Shown here one piece after another: positions 1 through 10,010 of a DNA stretch of 64,000 bases. The stretch is taken from contig JAPTYO010000007.1 in the NCBI GenBank assembly GCA_036873135.1, positions 28,068,763 through 28,132,762 on the forward strand, given 5' to 3'. Each line of letters begins with the position of its first letter. Position 1 is the stretch's first letter. The stretch comes from Clarkia xantiana subsp. parviflora (Eukaryota > Streptophyta > Magnoliopsida > Myrtales > Onagraceae). Below the pieces are notes generated by a model. The model had not been told where the DNA came from and made no database searches. It saw nothing but the letters and a program-made list of their open reading frames with translations. Position numbers and translations under genes: made by a program.

Positions 1-1320
1 CTTACCAGGATTCCCTTTAATATACCTCACGAGCCTCATAGCAGCATTCCAATGGGAATTTTTGGACTGATTAAGAAACTTACTTAAATGCTGAACCATA
101 AAAGCAATGTCAGACCTGGTTAAAGTCATATATAAAAATATACCTATAAGCCTTCTATACATAGACTCGTCATTAAGCAAAGAATCATAATGGTTTTTAC
201 TAACCAAATCATCATATTTCTTTGTAGTGAGCTTAAGATTGGTTTTCATAGGAGTATCAACAAGTTTCCCTGCCAATAACCCAACACTGACAACCAATTC
301 TAATGCATACTTCTTTGACAGAACACTATCTCTTTACTAGATCTAGCTACCTCTATGCCTAGAAAGTATTGAAACTCACCTAAATCTTGCATTTTGAAAT
401 TGGACATCAACACATATTTCAACAGAGTAATTCATCTAGCACTGTTCACAGTCACCAAAAGATCATCCACATATACAAGAATGATAACTATCTCTTAACC
501 TTCACATTTAAAAAAAAAAAAAAAAAGGAATATTCATAAAGAGACTGAGAATAACCAGAACTAGAAAGAGCCTTAGTGAGTTTCAAATTCAACTGCCTGA
601 AGGCTTGTTTCAGCTCATACAAAGATTTTTGTTATCTGCAGACGACAGTGTTACTGTCGATCTCCCCCTGATTACGAAAATCTTGTGATAAGGACATGTA
701 AACCTCCTCAGTGAGATCACACTGTAAAAACGCATTAAACACATCCATTTGATAAAGAGACCAGCCGTTAATTGAAGTCAGAGAAAGAATGGTCATAACA
801 GTTTTCATCTTAACAGGAGAGAAAGTCTCATAATAATCAATGCTTTATTTTTGTTTATAGCATTTTAGCTACAAGTCTGGCTTTATAACACTCTAAAGAA
901 CCATCAACATGATATTTAATCTTATACATCACAACCACTTGGAACCAATAGATTTCTTACCAGAGGGGAGTTGAACTAACTCCCAAGTTCCATTTTCCTC
1001 CAATGCCTTTATCTCATTCGGTATTGCTTGCACCTATTCAACATGTTTTGCAGCTTCCTCAAAACTGAGAGGTTCAAGAAGCTCAGAAGTACATGTTAGA
1101 TAGGTTTTGTAAGCATTCGAAATATTTTCATAACTAACATAGTTAGAAAATAAGGCATAGCAATATTGGATACAACATAATCTTACATATAAGCATGAGG
1201 TTTTCTTACTCTGGTGGGGCGTTGAATTTTTCCTGCTGAGGGACATCAGATAAGTATTATCCTCATATGTCTCATGTATATCAATATCACTATCAGAACT
1301 TGAAAGATGTTCATCATGTA
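1..1320 (-). pseudogene. Copia reverse transcriptase/RNase H remnant
   Basis: Minus-strand translation gives the Copia RT blocks in order. From high to low coordinates they are a linker with a YVSYEN-like stretch (about 1034-1246), the block [19 protein letters not shown] (about 690-770) holding the first catalytic Asp, and YVDD at 462-473. After these comes YRRLIGIFLYMTLTRSDIAF near 95-165, which is the start of the connection to RNase H. The frame is broken between blocks, once at an A-rich run at 511-526 and again by in-frame stops, so no functional enzyme is encoded. The sequence leaves the window at base 1 before the RNase H catalytic region. Confidence 0.85.
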
Positions 1321-2039
1321 GGGCATGTTTGATTGAATGTATTATGATATATTAATATATGTCTTAGCTAATACTTTGTTTTTTTCTTTGGTATTGGTAT
1401 TAGCTAATACTCGTTTCTATAGTAAATCATGTATTAGCTAAAACTCCAAAAAAATAATGTATTAGCTAATACATAGTGCCTAATGACCAAAATAACCCTA
1501 ATCTTACTTAATATATAATAACTACGCCAACTTCGGGCTATGACACATCATTCTCGGGTCGGGTCATGTCGATCGGGTCGGGTCATGTTGTTCAGGTCGG
1601 GTCGGGTTATGTTCAAGTCGGGTCAGTCATGTTCGGGTCGGGTTGTGCATGTTCGAGCTGGGCAGGGCTCGGGTCACATCAGGTCGGGTTGGCGTGTTCG
1701 GGTCGGGCCATATCCAGGCCGACCATGACCGTTTCATATAGGGCCGAATATAACCGGTTTGTGGTACTTTTACATAAATTAAAGTTTCTTTTTCTATTTT
1801 CTTTTTAAAAATTATTCATATGTATAAATATAATCTTATTAAAAAAATACATATAGGGTATTTATGTCTTTTAGTCATTGTATTGTGATATCCTAATACA
1901 AAATGCATCCAAACATTGTATTAGGACATCCTAATACATGGTTCGTGCAAACATAGTATTAACTAAGCACCGACTAGGATATCGTAATCGCCGCTTAGCT
2001 AATACGTGTATTAGCTAATACATGCAATCAAACATGCCC
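1321..2039. mobile_element. Non-autonomous MITE with GC-rich core (copy 1)
   Basis: The element is bounded by inverted repeats GGGCATGTTTGATTG (start) and its complement (end at 2039), with the 3-bp direct repeat GTA at 1318-1320 and 2040-2042. It lies between the reverse transcriptase and integrase parts of the Copia element. Both subterminal regions repeat the word TTAGCTAATAC. The centre (about 1550-1735) is an array of GGGTCGGGT-like words and contrasts sharply with the AT-rich flanks. A related, inverted copy sits at 55349-56158. The TIR start and 3-bp duplication suggest a PIF/Harbinger-type element, but GTA is not the usual TWA target, so the class is tentative. Short ORFs inside are shadows of the GC words. 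Confidence 0.75.
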
Positions 2040-2095
2040 GTAGTATTATATCATGATCTGTAGTGTCATCACTTCCAACAGGGACATCTAGTGTC

Positions 2096-2802
2096 TCAAC
2101 TCTCAACTGGTTCCATATTCTGAACCAAGTTTTCATCAACATGTGTTGGCATAATATCATTTCCAAAGAAAGGCAATGGATTAAGATTACTACTTTGAAA
2201 ATGGAAGATGTGTTCAATGAATTTTACATCTCTACTGACAAAAAATCTTTTTCTTTCCAAATCATATAAGATATAACCCTTTTTATTCTCTGAATATCCC
2301 ATGAACACAGAAGAAATAGCCCTATCAGAAAATTTATCCAAAGCTAATACATTATTGACAAATGATAAACACCCAAAAACCTGTAAATGGCTAGTGACGG
2401 GTTTCTTATCCAAAGAGATTTCCAAAGGAGACTTATGATTAAAAACAGAACTTGGCATAAGATTGTTAATGTAGCATGTTGTTAGGATACAATTTCCCAA
2501 AAAATGATCTGGGATAAACCCTTGAAGTTTCAAAACTCTTGCAACTTCTAAAAGATGTCGATGTTTTCTTTCTACACGACCATTTTGTTGAGATGTGTAA
2601 GAACATGAAGTCTGGTGGAGGATTCCATTTTTCTTAAAATAATTATTCAAATGATCATTACAGAATTCCCCACCATTACCTGTACGAAAAATCTTTACAA
2701 CTTTACCAAACCGAGTTCTTATCATCTCAACAATTTTTTTAATTATTTCAGAAATATCATGCTTATAATGCATCAAGAAAACCCAAGTCAATCTAGAAAA
2801 AT
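2096..2802 (-). pseudogene. Copia integrase core (catalytic Asp replaced by Gly)
   Basis: A 231-aa open stretch shows the rve-type integrase core of Ty1-copia. DFSRLTWVFLMHYK at the N-terminal edge corresponds to the first catalytic region. FRTGNGGEF carries Gly at residue 38 of the ORF where the family has Asp (RTDNG). The glutamate in QQNGRVERKHRHLLE is residue 74, preserving the D-35-E spacing. The C-terminal part continues with VFGCLSFV and RAISSVFMGYSENKKGYILYD, the usual Copia continuation. The open stretch stops at about 2802, where the organellar insertion begins, so the upstream zinc-binding part and about 70 residues are absent. Loss of the Asp and the break make it inactive. Confidence 0.85.
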
Positions 2803-3323
2803 CAGTTGGTTCGTTTCATCCTCCTATCTACGTAATTCTCTATCTTCTTTCGTAATCATGTTGGGCGAAAGGTAGTTGTAGAGGAGCGGAAAGCCACTCG
2901 ACCCGAGGGAGAGGAGCGGCTGTGAAACGACGATTCCCCCTTTCCATTGAAGTAGGGAGGGCCTCCTTCCCCACCATTCTGGCCTATTATTGATAGGGAT
3001 TTTACTGATTCATCAAGTAGCTTGCTTACCAAGCCACCCACTTGAGATTCTTTCAAGCCAAAAAAATGAATGAACCATCAAGTCGAGAAGACCGAAGCGG
3101 AAGGGTCTTTTCTCACAGCCCGGAAAGCGAAGTCGAAGCAATACGTTACAGCCTGCCGCACGACTTTTTCCATCTTTTAAATCCGTGGCTCTAGAGGAGC
3201 TATAAAATGAAGTTATTTACTTCCCCCCTCGGGTTACTTAACTATAGTAAGCGTAAGATGCAGCCTTAAACCTTGTCGAGGATGTGGAAGACCTTGCTCC
3301 TAGGGAACAAGTGCAGCATCTAG

Positions 3324-3612
3324 TCAACTTGATGTGGAGAAGATCTTGGAGAAGTCATCCATAATGTGCGCTTCCACTTGTTCCCTATCCGTGATCCAAT
3401 GCCCATTATCATCCTTCAACCATCTAAGCGGATTTCTTCTCCTCCTGACCACCGTTTTGACATGAAAAAATGGGTTCTTTCTGTCGCCACATCGTCTCTT
3501 CCTGATGGTACAACTCCTGTAATCTGAGGCGTAGTTGTTCGTCTGCATTCGAGTGGGGGTGGTTGCGCTGACATTCATTCAACTGCTCCAGAGTGTCAGA
3601 TTTGGAATACAT
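3324..3612 (-). pseudogene. LINE ORF2 fragment inside organellar block
   Basis: Two overlapping minus-strand frames together read like the linker between endonuclease and reverse transcriptase of plant L1-type LINEs: LRLQELYHQEETMWRQK at about 3470-3530, then FFHVKTVVRRRRNPLRWLKD and HWITDREQVE at about 3360-3470, ending IMDDFSKIF. A frameshift separates the two halves. LINE fragments are known in plant mitochondrial genomes, so it may have arrived with the organellar DNA rather than inserted later. No reverse transcriptase follows. Confidence 0.6.
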
Positions 3613-3939
3613 TGCATAGATTCAAAGATTCCTAAGACTCATACAATGGCTTATTCGCGAGAGAACTCGAGAGCCACACCCTGCAATCCGTAAGAAGGTG
3701 GAAAACCTTGATACGGGGTACTTGAGGATGACTCCCATTGCACCATAATGATGATGACTATTGAGGAGTGCACGACATGAGATATGAGAGTTGTCCACAC
3801 TCAAGTCGTGTACTCGAAATCTTTTAGCGTAGTAGAAATTATCCTATCCCATTCGGAAGGATCGTATCTAATACTTATCTATAACTGTTTATGTCTCTAG
3901 CATGACAACTTGATGAAATGGTGGAGGGAAGCGGGATAA

Positions 3940-4062
3940 ATGGCCGATACTACTGGAAGGATTCCTCTTTGGATAATAGGTACTGTAGCCGGTATTCTTG
4001 TGATCGGTTTAATAAGCATTTTCTTTTATGGTGCATACTCCGGGTTAGGCTCATCTCTCTAA
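3940..4062 (+). CDS. psbJ: psbJ, photosystem II subunit J (plastid-derived copy in nuclear DNA)
   Basis: The 40-codon frame reads [20 protein letters not shown] and ends [11 protein letters not shown], the full length of plastid PsbJ, a one-helix thylakoid subunit near cytochrome b559. A hydrophobic helix spans about residues 10-33. It has no stop or frameshift. The leader GGAGGGAAGCGGGATAA just upstream contains a plastid-style purine-rich ribosome site. It lacks psbL, psbF and psbE, its normal plastid operon partners, and a plant nuclear promoter or transit peptide. I infer a recently transferred, non-expressed copy: intactness reflects small size rather than use. Confidence 0.85.
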   Translation: MADTTGRIPLWIIGTVAGILVIGLISIFFYGAYSGLGSSL

Positions 4063-4349
4063 TAATAAATATAAGAATCTGATGAACTAAGTTGCATACA
4101 CGAAAGCTTAAGAATGCAATAGTATTATACATACTAATAAGAATTCATACTAAATGGATAATAATATTCCATCATAGCTCTCATATCCTCCATAGTTATA
4201 GTGGATCTCCAGGGTCCCAAATGAATTGGCTTATTCGAAAAAATCCTTGTTCTTCGGAAAATTCATCTCGTGTCTGGGATTGCACGGTTATTCACTTTGC
4301 AAGAACTCTGAATCATTCTCTTGAAGCTCATCATCTTCATCTTGAAGCT

Positions 4350-4460
4350 CTTCTGCGCTCTTCCGGAACATGTATAGAAATAGGTGCTTTTTATACGTTG
4401 TTTACCTTAGTTACTGGGGTCTTTCGGGGTAAACCTATGTGGGGTAGTTTTTGGGTGTGG
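4350..4460 (+). pseudogene. ccmC: ccmC fragment (mitochondrial cytochrome c maturation)
   Basis: Residues 87-123 of the open frame starting at 4092 read LLRSSGTCIEIGAF, TLFTLVTGVFRG and KPMWGSFWVW, matching the middle of plant mitochondrial CcmC including the Trp-rich WGxFWVWD haem-handling segment. CcmC is an inner-membrane protein that delivers haem for cytochrome c assembly. The match ends abruptly at WVW, where the sequence switches to plastid petD at a shared TGG. Sequence before about 4350 is not recognisable as CcmC. The residues differ at several positions from typical CcmC, consistent with a decayed copy. Confidence 0.75.
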
Positions 4461-4517
4461 TTGGGTATTGGAGCAACATTACCTATCGATAAATCCCTAA
4501 CCTTAGGTCTTTTTTAA
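4458..4517 (+). pseudogene. petD: petD 3' end fused in frame to ccmC fragment
   Basis: The last 19 codons read WLGIGATLPIDKSLTLGLF and then stop, the C-terminus of subunit IV of the plastid cytochrome b6f complex. It is in frame with the upstream ccmC piece, giving a chimeric frame of 141 codons from 4092. The junction falls at a TGG shared by both genes, as expected from microhomology-mediated joining in plant organelle DNA. The remaining petD exon and intron are absent. I see no reason to think the chimera is expressed in the nucleus. Confidence 0.8.
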
Positions 4518-4552
4518 ATTGATTCAATTGTGAAAGAAAATAGCACGACTTG

Positions 4553-4603
4553 TGTATCTAGAGAATCGTCGCTTTAAAATTAAAGTAAATTCTCCCTAGA
4601 TAC
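4553..4603 (+). terminator. petD 3' stem-loop (plastid-derived)
   Basis: Immediately after the petD stop, GTATCTAG at 4553 and CTAGATAC at 4596-4603 are complementary, with further pairing inside, forming the inverted repeat that stabilises petD mRNA 3' ends in plastids. It confirms that the piece is plastid DNA running past the coding end. It has no expected role in the nucleus. Confidence 0.6.
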
Positions 4604-4633
4604 ACCTATTCACTTCAATTCAGTTGACTTCCA

Positions 4634-4825
<192 letters not shown>

Positions 4826-5130
4826 CTACTTCAACCATTTCCAAACACCTCATGGCATTTTCAGGGCATTCGAGGATTCGATCATTTATGTATAATTTGA
4901 TTTCTCGAAACCGTTGGAAGGTTGATAGAGTTGGTCGAGCAGGAGAGAGAACATAGGCTCAGTAGGCATAGGCATCATAGGGGCGGGAAAGCATAGCGTT
5001 GAGCTAGCCGTAATGAAGAAGAAGTTAGAAAGACATTCCCCCTTTCAGCTTACCTTTGTTCAGTGCTATCATTCTACCAGTAGTGCAGCCAGCAAAAAGG
5101 AACATTAAATACATTATTTAATTTGAATCT

Positions 5131-5202
5131 GGGCAGATAGTGGGAATTGAACCCGCGTCTTCTCCTTGGCAAAGAGAAATTTTACCACTCGACTATATCC
5201 GC
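5131..5202 (-). tRNA. trnG-GCC: trnG-GCC, plastid-type tRNA-Gly (transferred copy)
   Basis: The minus strand reads GCGGATATAGTCGAGTGGTA at the 5' end, the anticodon loop TTTGCCAAG with anticodon GCC, and a T-arm with GGTTCAATTCC. The acceptor GCGGATA pairs with TATCTGC with one G-U. It matches plastid trnG-GCC with a few changes (for example TTCAATTCC instead of TTCGATTCC). It lies within the organellar block, not near its plastid neighbours psbZ and trnfM. Function in the nucleus is unlikely, though the internal promoter boxes are largely preserved. Confidence 0.85.
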
Positions 5203-5595
5203 ATTTTTTCGTTCTTGATACGAAGTGTCAGAATAATATTTATTAATATGAAAAAGTCATACTCATTGAAAATTCAAAGTAGAATTTCAAATAAATGAAA
5301 TCTAAATGAATATTATAAAACATAACGATTAATATAGTGATATATAATTTGGATCTATTTCTCAATTATCTGTTTATCAATAATGAATATCTCGATTCGA
5401 TAATATAATCAAATTCTTTTTCATTTCATTTTTTAATTCAAATGCCATTTATTTGACAGTTTTTTAAGAACCTCTAATTCTATTACTTATCATTTTTTCA
5501 CTACTATTTTATTACTTTATTACAATTACATAATCTGCATTTTCTATGATCTATATAAAAAAGTTTCACTAGAATAGAACTTAATAGAAATAGAA

Positions 5596-5598
<3 letters not shown>

Positions 5599-5669
<71 letters not shown>
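5599..5669. repeat. (TA)n microsatellite
   Basis: About 71 bp of uninterrupted TA dinucleotides inside AT-rich organellar-type sequence. Long pure runs like this expand readily, so it may have grown after transfer to the nucleus. Confidence 0.95.
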
Positions 5670-5671
<2 letters not shown>

Positions 5672-6689
5672 TTTAGTAAAATGAAATCGAAACTTTATAA
5701 TGATTGTGTAATCAATCAGATCAGATTGGAATCTTATCTCACAGTGAAGAACAATTCAAATTATCTTCTAGGCAACTACTAATCCTTCTTTTCTTCATTC
5801 TCGCCCTCCAACAAAGTCTTTTTTTTTTGCCTTCGGCTATTACAAGATGGAATTTGTTTGAAAACAACTAAGGATGGCGTTCATTTCCACTAGTTCTTGA
5901 AAGCTATCAATCCCCGCTTCTCCCATCTTTCAACTCCCTCTCACATCGGTTTCGGTTCTGCATCATCTAATGAGCCCATGCAAAAAAAATCTTCTTTCTT
6001 GGTTGGCGCCCGGCTAAACGATTGAGTCGAAAGCCGTATAACGCATAAAAGTTCCGATTCGAGCGAGATCCCGAACGGGGGAGGCGATAACATCTTGATC
6101 GAAAGCTCTACTGTTCTGAATAGTGAGAAAGACTTTTCAAAATTCGATCAAACCGATCGAGAATCTCATCATCTGTTAGGTGGGCCAATCACCCGAGTTG
6201 GGCTGGGCGTCCATGTCACAGAACCTTTCTCTAGCCAAGAATCCCATTATTGATCGAATGGGTGTGGATTCAATTCATTGGCAAATGAAAAATCTACCGT
6301 TTGAACACTCAGAAAAAACCTATCAAATAAAAGAGGAAGAGTCACTAAGACTTCAGCTAGGTAAGCAAGTCGGGATGCATAGGGGAGTCAACCTACGAGC
6401 ACGGAAGAGCGTGGTACCACTGCCCCTCTCTAAGTAAAGGTCAAGTCTCTTATTCAGCTAGAATGGTTGGAAATTGAAAGAAGCGGAAAAGGGTCAAAGG
6501 CGGTTGCTAGCATCGAAGAGAGCCGTCATCGACGAGAAAGTGGGAGTTCGGACTTGGCGAACGCGCTCAGACGATAATAGTGGAGCCTATGAGACACTTT
6601 ATATTGATCGTTGATCAGTCACACGCTAAGCGAGTCTTACGTGGCTAAAAAGCTAGCATAGGGACCTTACCAGAAGCTAGCGAATAAAG

Positions 6690-7140
6690 TCATTAAGCAA
6701 CGCTAGGAGACTACTGTCCTAATCTCTTATGCCATAGAGAAAAAACATTTTTATTGGAACTATTCAAAGCTACTAACGGTGGACTACTTGTGTTGGGTTT
6801 GAGTATGTAAATACCAGATTGCTCCTCACCACTTGCCAAGCCCCTCCCACTTGAGGGGTCCTGCACGATAAATTATTTAAAAAGAATGTGGTGGAACAAT
6901 TAAGATATCTTGTTAGTTGAGAAACTGAAATCAAATTATATTTAAAATCAGGCATATAAAGAATGTTTCTCAATTTTTTTTTCTTTAATAATCTCAAAAT
7001 CTCCCACCCCAGCAGCATTCGAAAAGAGACCATTTGGTAATTCCACTTTAGTATTTCAAAGAGGTTTGTAATTCATAAGCCAAGAATAGTTCCTAGTCAT
7101 ATGGTTACTAGCACCAGTGTCAAGAATCCATCAATTAAAC
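6690..7140 (-). pseudogene. Copia protease and gag-pre-integrase remnant
   Basis: Minus-strand translation near 7060-7135 gives WILDTGASNHMT, the aspartic protease active-site block of Copia elements, with a stop codon just upstream. Further on, RNILYMPDFKYNLISVSQLT at about 6900-6965 is the usual Copia block before the pre-integrase domain. After one frameshift near 6865 the frame continues QDPSSGRGLASGEEQSGIY and then FSLWHKRLGQ, the gag-pre-integrase signature. The match ends near 6700, where the organellar DNA begins. The intervening part up to the integrase core at 2802 is missing, so the insertion was accompanied by a deletion or its edge replaced Copia sequence. Confidence 0.8.
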
Positions 7141-7374
7141 AAATCATGATTAGACAGTGTAGAATTCATACCGGCTGCCTGAATGTTGTTTTCTGCAGAG
7201 GTGATTGTTGTGGCAGCACTTGGGGTGCTTCCACTGCGTCCTACCCTTAGTAGAAGCTTATCCAACTGCTCAGTTGATAGAGTAACGCTACTCTGTGAGC
7301 TGCCCTTTCCTTGAATATCAGCAGAATATGTGTCAATCTCAGTAACATCCCCCCACATACAGAGTTAACAAGAT

Positions 7375-8306
7375 TGGCTTTTTCAGTAATACATTTGCTT
7401 TTCAGCATATCTCTGTATTTGAAGCAGTTATCACGATAATACCATTTTGTTTGACAAAATTCACACCCATTTGCATAGCTACGCTCAGAGGTGTGCCCCT
7501 TATTTTTGCAGAAGTCACACTCTAGATTTGGATTGGGCCCCTTTCTGTTCTTTCCATCATTGCCAATGAAAGACTTAACAGTAAATGAAACTCCATCACC
7601 ACCTGGAAAAGAAGTAGAGACATCGCTCTGTCTCTCCTCCTAAAGCAGCATATTATAGGCTTAATTGAGTAAATGCAAAGTTGTTCAAAGAATTTGAAAA
7701 ACTCACTCAGACCCATAAGGAATTGTAATAGGCCTTCATTTGCCTTATGTTCCAAGTGTTTTTGAAGATACCTCCTTCTATATGGGGCAAAGAGCAAGTT
7801 GAATCGTATTCAGTCCACAAATTCTTCATCCGAGTATAGAATATGAAAACATAATCCACACATTGACGAGTCATAACTATATCACGATGCAACTGATAAA
7901 TTCTAGAACCATTGACCTTATTGAATCTCTCATGTAATTCCTTTCAGACAAAAGAAGTATTCTCAAGGTACATAATCCCATTGACAATATCATCGGTAAC
8001 AGAATTCAAAATCTATCCTCTAACTACAACATCACAACGTTCTCTAAGAGAATGGAATTTGGAATCGAATAAATCCTTCTTGCATGAACCAGTAATGAAA
8101 CCTATTTTGTTTTTCTCTAGCAATATAATTTGTATGCCACGATTCCACTTCCTATAATTATCCGGGCCAGAAAGCTTCACAGAAATTAAGCTTTGGCCTG
8201 GATTATCAGAAGTATGTAGATATAAGTGGTGGGAAGAGTGAACCTCCTTAGAGAAATCCAGATTGGCACTATTTGTGATGGTTGCTGAGGAAATATGATG
8301 GTTCAT
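7375..8306 (-). pseudogene. Copia gag remnant
   Basis: Three overlapping minus-strand frames give a gag of the plant Copia type. MNHHISSATITNSANLDFSK starts near 8306 and is followed by YLHTSDNPGQSLISVKLSGP and NYRKWNRGIQIILLEKNKIG (Retrotran_gag_3 region). Then come FYTRMKNLWTEYDS and, after a frameshift, LQFLMGLSEFF (UBN2 region). A zinc-knuckle-like tail with CEFCQTK lies near 7460. Frameshifts near 8010, 7890 and 7700 break it. Gag forms the virus-like particle in intact elements; this copy cannot. Confidence 0.8.
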
Positions 8307-8648
8307 TGCCGTCCAATTAACTCTGATCTTCAGCCATGATGAAGAGCTCGGTTGAAAAAGAAGAAAAGACCTTCAATCGATTCGAAAATCAGCCAAAGCA
8401 TAGCGTGGATAGCGTCCGCAATCCAGATCCACAGTCTGAGGAAAGATCAAGGATCAGAAGCACGCTTTCTTCCCCAATCAAAGATGAAGACGCAAATTCG
8501 AGAGAAACGAACTGTCACTCGGAAAGCTTCGTCGATGAGAAGGAAACCTTAAGAACGACAGCCAAGAGAGCCCTGGGTAAATCCAAGGCAAGAGAACATC
8601 GGAGAACAAAGAATCAGCCCCAAGATCGAACGGCAAGAGGAGCTTGCC

Positions 8649-8660
8649 GCTCTGATACCA
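8649..8660 (-). promoter_or_regulatory. Copia primer-binding site
   Basis: The minus strand reads TGGTATCAGAGC, the standard plant Copia primer-binding site complementary to the 3' end of initiator tRNA-Met. It abuts the LTR edge at 8661 (TGTTGATTTA), fixing the element's orientation and LTR boundary. Confidence 0.85.
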
Positions 8661-8803
8661 TGTTGATTTAGCAAACCCTAGAATGGGAAACCCTAAAACG
8701 CACGGAGGAATAGAAGAATGGGAAATGAAGAGACAAAGTCACTTGCGGCTCATTGGGTTATGTTCCTTCAAGTGGACAACCCTCACCTTAATAACACTAA
8801 GAG

Positions 8804-9883
8804 TAGGTGTGAGCAAATTACCTAGTTGGAACCGGAACCGGACCGGAATCGGTCATTTGGTAGGTTCCGGGTAGATGTAAATGGTTCTGGTACGGTTCTG
8901 GGATTAAATTTCAAGAACCGGTATTTTCGGTTCCGGTTCCGGGATAAGTTTTCGGGTACCCAAATACCCGGAACCGGAACCGTTATATATATATATATAT
9001 ATAAATTAAAAAAACACTAAACATTTAACAAATTTAAAATTGGTTTGTGGAAAATGTTATAATTATTTTTATGATTCACTTGGTATAACATAAATTTCAG
9101 TTTCAATTGGCTACCGAGAACCCGGTTCCAACTGGGTATCCAGAACCCGGTTCCAACTAGTACCTAAAATTATATTATTTAGTTTGAAAATTTGTAACCG
9201 GTTCCTTAACGGGTACTCGGAACCGATTGGCTCTTAACGGTTCTGGTACGGTTCCGGTTCCTAAATGTTCTGGTACGGTTCTGGGTAATAAAGTTAGGAA
9301 CCGTTTAGTATTGGTCTGGTTCTGGGATACCCTAAAAGTATTGGGTACCCGGAACTAGGGCTGAGCAGGAAAACCCGAAAGCCCGAAAGCCCGAAAAACC
9401 CGTCCCGAAAAACCCGGTCCCGAATAGACCCGAGCCCGAGCGGGCGGGACTTTTATTTACAATTCGAGCTCGGGCTCGGGCTCGGGCTTTTGTACCAAAA
9501 TCCCGAAAAGCCCGAGCCCGTCCCGAATTTTTTTAATACTATATAAATATATATAATTATATATATTCCCCTCTAACTATAGTTAGTATCTAACTATCTA
9601 GTTAGTTGCCATCTTATCTAACTATCTAGTCGGTACTAGTTACTAGTATCTAACCATCTTCCTCCATGTTTGAATTTTTTTTTTTTTTTTTCAGATTTTT
9701 TGTTAAAATTCGGGCTAGCCCGAGCCCGAGTCCCGAAATCCCGGCTCGGGCGGGCCATTTTCTTCATTTTCGGGCTCGGGCTCGGGCTAAAAATTAGTGT
9801 CCCGAAAATTTCGGGCTCGGGCTCAGGTAAAAGCCCGCCCGTCCCGGCCCGAGCTCACCCCTACCCGGAACCGCTCACCCCTA
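8804..9883. mobile_element. hAT-type non-autonomous element, GGTTCCGG-word core (outer)
   Basis: Ends are TAGGTGTGAGC and GCTCACCCCTA, with perfect 8-bp duplications ACTAAGAG at 8796-8803 and 9884-9891, the hAT target-site length. The interior is built of repeats of GGTTCCGG/CCGGAACC, TACCCGG and related words on both strands, with a short TA run near 8985-9001. No transposase is present. It contains a second hAT element at 9356-9863. The short frames inside it are consequences of the repeat words. Confidence 0.88.
9356..9863. mobile_element. hAT-type non-autonomous element, GCCCGAGCCCG-word core (inner)
   Basis: Ends are TAGGGCTGAGC and GCTCACCCCTA, flanked by perfect 8-bp duplications CCCGGAAC at 9348-9355 and 9864-9871. 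It inserted into the GGTTCCGG-rich interior of the outer element, so it is younger. The left part is rich in GCCCGAAA/GCCCGAGC words and the right part in their complement, so the element can fold on itself around an AT-rich centre. No coding region is seen. Confidence 0.9.
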
Positions 9884-10010
9884 ACTAAGAGAAACCTCAA
9901 ATATAATTAGGGTTTTACCCCATAATTCTTACAATGCAAGGAACTCAATCCACAACTAACACAATATACAAACTAGGTCCTCAAACAAAACCAATTACAA
10001 CTAATAAACA

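Larger units (their letters stand above)
8661..10010 (-). mobile_element. Copia 5' LTR interrupted by nested hAT elements
   Basis: The LTR proper is the short sequence 8661-8803 plus 9892-about 10010, some 260 bp once the 1080-bp insertion at 8804-9883 and one target-duplication copy are removed. The inner edge starts TG beside the primer-binding site. The outer edge is placed at a CA near 10010 with moderate confidence only. Confidence 0.6.

Noticed and set aside
1540..1808. Gly/Ser/Arg-rich ORFs
   Set aside because: They lie in the GGGTCGGGT core of a MITE.
3940..4062. psbJ as an expressed nuclear gene
   Set aside because: The frame is intact, but there is no transit peptide, no nuclear promoter and the neighbours are broken organellar fragments.
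6180..6437. 85-aa ORF in the organellar block
   Set aside because: I recognise no mitochondrial or plastid protein in it and see no support beyond the open frame.
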